Part shown: in pieces, positions 59,691-64,000 of the stretch | Layout: the number at the start of each line of letters is the position of its first letter | Position numbering within the stretch: position 1 is the first letter of the stretch | NCBI GenBank assembly: GCA_946187865.1 | Contig: CAMHST010000005.1 | Location: 1 to 64,000 of the forward strand | DNA from: an uncultured Bacteroidales bacterium | GTDB taxonomy: Bacteria; Bacteroidota; Bacteroidia; Bacteroidales; UBA932 | DNA: 64,000 nt | Reading direction: 5' to 3' | The notes under the pieces: generated by a model | The model's input: the letters and a program-made list of their open reading frames with translations, nothing else | Told to the model about the DNA's origin: nothing | The model's database searches: none | Program-made: the position numbers and the translations under genes

Positions 59691-61663
59691 TTCTTTAATC
59701 TCCCAAGTTTGATATTGATGGTTTTCTTGATTTCGTTGATGCGGCCCAGGCGGGACAGGAGTTCCATCTGGTCTTCTGCCGAGGAGGCCTGGTCCATCTG
59801 GGCTTTAAGCTCCTCCTGCTGCACCTGGAGCCGTTTGTCGTGGAAGGCCAGGATGGCGCGGGGAACATAGTTCACCAGCCAGGAATCCGTGGTGGTCAGG
59901 GCCTCGGTGAAATTGTGTACCGTGAGTTCGTACTTGCGCGTGGACAAGTTGGCGGCCACCCCGGCAACCGTCCGGTCTTCGGCGTTGAGCAGGCTCAGGA
60001 CGATGTCGTCCTGCGTTTTCCCTTCGTCGTAGAGGCGGAAATAGGCGTTGTACGTGCGGCTATAGGCCGGGTTGGCAAAGTGGATGTCGTCTCCCTCAAG
60101 GGCGGCGTCGATGAATTCCGCCACCGTCTGAGCGCCCTCCGGGGCGTAAAACTCCGAGTCCGACTCGAACTGGAGAGGCGTGCACCCATACTGCAGGATA
60201 AAGCCCAGCAGTTCCCGTTCAGAGGGCTCCAGGATCTCGTTCTCTTTCCGGGTGCGGCGGTCCTGGGGGGTGTCTGGAACCGTTTCCTGCACGGCGGTTT
60301 CCTGTACACGCCGATAGGGCTCCCGCACGGGGGCGCTGTGCACGTGGGACTCGTCCTTTTCCCGCGTTTTGCGTACGCGGTCCTGGATGATGTCGCTCTC
60401 GATGCCGAAACGCTTGGACACCATGTCCACATAGACCTGCCGCTTGATGGCATCCGGAATCAGGGCGACAGTGTCGGCGATGTCGTTGATCAGGTTGGCC
60501 TTTTTCAGCGGGTCTTCCCCGGCTTCCTGCAGCAGCAAGTCGGTTTTGAAGCCGATACCGTCCTGCTCGTGGGCGTCGATGAACCCGCGGATTTCTTCCA
60601 GCGTGTGTTTGCGGGAGTACGAATCAGGGTCGTCCCCGTCCGGCAGGAACACCACGCGGGGGTTCATCCCCTCTTTGAGGATCATGCCGATGGCGCGGAT
60701 GGCGGCGTGCAGGCCGGCGCTGTCCCCGTCGTACATGATGGTGATGTTGTCCGTGAACTTCTTGATGATGCGGATCTGTTCCTCCGTGAGGGAAGTGCCG
60801 CTGGAAGCCACGCAGTTCAGGATGCCGGCCTGGTGCATGGACAGCACATCCAGGTAACCTTCCATCAGGAAGCATTTGTCCTGCCGGGCGATTTCCTGTT
60901 TGGCGAACCAGATGCCGTACAGCGAGCGGGATTTCACGTAAATCTCGCTCTCCTTGGAGTTGACGTATTTGGCTATTTTGTCCGACTTTTCCGTGAGGAG
61001 GGTCCGTCCGCCAAAGGCGATGACCCGTCCGCTGACGGAGTGGATGGGGAAGATGACCCGGTCGTAGAAGCGGTCGTGGAGGCTGTTGTCGCTCTCCCAC
61101 TGGGCGCAGAGGCCCGTCTCGATCAGGAATTCGTCTTTGTATCCCGCCTTTTTCGCCGCGTCGGTAAAGGCACTCTTGGACTTGGGCGCCCAGCCCAGCC
61201 CGTATTTTTCGATGGTTTCCGGAAGCAGACCCCTGGAGCGGAAATACTGCATGCCGATAGCTCTTCCTTCCGGCTCCTGCAACTGCTGCTTGAAAAACTT
61301 GCCGGCGAACTCCGACACGGCCAGAAGGCTTTCGCTGCGCTGCCGGGCGGCGATTTGTTCGGCCGACTCTTCCTCTTCCTTTACTTCAATGTTGTACTTG
61401 CGGGCCAGATAGCGCAGGGCTTCCGGGTAGGTCATGTGCTCGTACTCCATGACAAAGCCCACGGCGCTTCCGGCCTTGCCGCAGCCGAAACACTTATAGA
61501 TGCCCCGGGCGGGATTTACGTTGAAAGAAGGGGTTTTCTCATTGTGGAAGGGACAGCAGGCCACGTAATTGGCTCCGCGGCGCTTGAGCGTCACAAAGTC
61601 TCCCACCACCTCTTCGATGCGGGCGGTGTCCAGAATCTGCTCTACTGTCTCCCGGGGAATCAT
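59687..61663 (-). CDS. dnaG: DNA primase
   Basis: This 658-residue primase makes RNA primers for replication. It has the CHC2-type zinc-binding domain ([26 protein letters not shown]), the RNA polymerase core with the TOPRIM-type motif [15 protein letters not shown] and [11 protein letters not shown], and a C-terminal helicase-interaction domain ([17 protein letters not shown] onwards). The length is near normal. It overlaps metG by 4 bases and is followed upstream by a small membrane protein gene with its own box, so it may be co-transcribed. Confidence 0.97.
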   Translation of the reverse strand: MIPRETVEQILDTARIEEVVGDFVTLKRRGANYVACCPFHNEKTPSFNVNPARGIYKCFGCGKAGSAVGFVMEYEHMTYPEALRYLARKYNIEVKEEEESAEQIAARQRSESLLAVSEFAGKFFKQQLQEPEGRAIGMQYFRSRGLLPETIEKYGLGWAPKSKSAFTDAAKKAGYKDEFLIETGLCAQWESDNSLHDRFYDRVIFPIHSVSGRVIAFGGRTLLTEKSDKIAKYVNSKESEIYVKSRSLYGIWFAKQEIARQDKCFLMEGYLDVLSMHQAGILNCVASSGTSLTEEQIRIIKKFTDNITIMYDGDSAGLHAAIRAIGMILKEGMNPRVVFLPDGDDPDSYSRKHTLEEIRGFIDAHEQDGIGFKTDLLLQEAGEDPLKKANLINDIADTVALIPDAIKRQVYVDMVSKRFGIESDIIQDRVRKTREKDESHVHSAPVREPYRRVQETAVQETVPDTPQDRRTRKENEILEPSERELLGFILQYGCTPLQFESDSEFYAPEGAQTVAEFIDAALEGDDIHFANPAYSRTYNAYFRLYDEGKTQDDIVLSLLNAEDRTVAGVAANLSTRKYELTVHNFTEALTTTDSWLVNYVPRAILAFHDKRLQVQQEELKAQMDQASSAEDQMELLSRLGRINEIKKTINIKLGRLKK

Positions 61664-61669
61664 GCGCGT

Positions 61670-61990
61670 CTATTCCTTCTCGTAGTTTACTTCTTTGGCG
61701 TCGGAGAGGTCCGTGATGGTGATTTTCCCGTCGTCCGGGCTTTGGGCCGACTGCTGCTGGGGACGGTCCTGGCGGCGGGCTTCGGCTTTCTCCTGCTCCC
61801 TGGCGGCTTCCTTTTCCAGTTTGGCGGCCCTTATCTGATAATAGAGGTCACGGCCGTACCAAACCAGCGCGATGCATCCCAGCAGCACGCCGAAAAAGCC
61901 TGCGCGCCAAATGAGCATGAAGGCGATTACCACAAAGATACTGTCTTTGATCATGCGCCATTTGCGGTCCCGGTATCCGAAAGAAAACAT
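61670..61990 (-). CDS. Small membrane protein with a charged coil (unknown)
   Basis: This 106-residue protein (start MFSFGYRDRKWRM) has two adjacent hydrophobic segments (IKDSIFVVIAFMLIWRAGFFGVLLGCIALVWYGRDLYYQI). A highly charged, probably coiled-coil part follows (AAKLEKEAAREQEKAEARRQD), then an acidic tail. The family is not recognised. An ATG at 62005 would add five residues. A -7 box at 62022-62029 precedes both. It sits just upstream of dnaG with a 6-base gap. Confidence 0.65.
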   Translation of the reverse strand: MFSFGYRDRKWRMIKDSIFVVIAFMLIWRAGFFGVLLGCIALVWYGRDLYYQIRAAKLEKEAAREQEKAEARRQDRPQQQSAQSPDDGKITITDLSDAKEVNYEKE

Positions 61991-62021
61991 AGTACTTCCT
62001 GTCATTTTGTCATAAAGTTTA

Positions 62022-62029
62022 CAAAGATA
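62022..62029 (-). promoter_or_regulatory. -7 box TATCTTTG for the small membrane protein, dnaG and metG
   Basis: A perfect box on the minus strand precedes the ATG at 61990 by 32 bases, or that at 62005 by 17. It probably drives the whole 61990-57483 unit. Confidence 0.6.
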
Positions 62030-62124
62030 CAAAGATTCTGCGAGAATCCGTGCGAGGGATTCCCGCAGAATACAGATGGGACAAATCCTGTGCTACAGGA
62101 AATGCCGGGATAGCGCTGCCGGCG

Positions 62125-64000
<1,876 letters not shown>

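Noticed and set aside
59840-62113. A 757-codon plus-strand frame across dnaG and the next gene
   Set aside because: It is antisense to dnaG and crosses the gene boundary; the composition is typical of a shadow frame.

Overview
The window looks like chromosomal DNA from a high-GC member of the Bacteroidales. Three things point there. Promoters carry the Bacteroidetes -7 box TAnnTTTG, usually TATCTTTG, rather than E. coli-like -10 boxes. Start codons mostly lack a clear Shine-Dalgarno sequence. Several gene groups are typical of the phylum: the Bat aerotolerance operon, exbB-exbD-tonB, serC-serA-DUF1015, and tandem deoxynucleoside kinases. I cannot place it to genus; the GC content suggests an uncultured gut or rumen lineage. 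No transposase, integrase, phage gene, rRNA or CRISPR array was seen, and no gene-free stretch exceeds about 300 bases.

Layout. 1-7900: a partial tRNA-Arg, a secreted protein of unknown function, a PPC-domain protein, a Dcu-type C4-dicarboxylate transporter, an SLBB polysaccharide export protein with a Wzz-like partner, and a lipoprotein. 7960-16360: cysS, exonuclease III, a membrane protein and a threonine aldolase; a PfkB kinase cluster on the minus strand; then a YbhN-type membrane protein, aroE and ssb. 16390-30590: an rRNA methyltransferase with lysS, a carboxylesterase lipoprotein, a uridine-kinase-like protein, two small membrane proteins, a HAD phosphatase, uvrA, an acyl-CoA synthetase, two deoxynucleoside kinases and a metallo-hydrolase. 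30637-33195: aroK and recJ between two copies of an 81-bp repeat in opposite orientation. 33244-40971: parC, era, an RluB-type pseudouridine synthase, tonB, exbD, exbB and truA, all on the minus strand. 40992-49309: the Bat operon, with BatD and BatE fused. 49381-57446: glyA, a TrmH methyltransferase, a DUF4412 protein, miaA, a pRiA4b-like protein, a YigZ protein and serC-serA-DUF1015. 57483-64000: metG, dnaG, a small membrane protein and the 3' part of recQ.

Most genes are housekeeping: translation, tRNA/rRNA modification, DNA repair and replication, serine/glycine metabolism and the shikimate pathway. Cell-envelope functions are TonB energisation, polysaccharide export and the Bat membrane complex.

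The most unusual signal is a set of short palindromic insertions that stay in frame inside protein genes. Long hairpins sit inside cysS and trmH, and a shared loop word (GCATCGGCCTT) recurs in metG and in the rRNA methyltransferase gene. They behave like protein-coding palindromic repeats of the kind known in Rickettsia. Other unexplained structures are the 81-bp repeat pair around aroK-recJ, a 10-bp GCAACATGGC repeat clustered at 22.3-26.6 kb, a perfect 19-bp hairpin at 16.4 kb, and -7 boxes only 6-8 bases upstream of ATG in five genes, which predict leaderless mRNAs.
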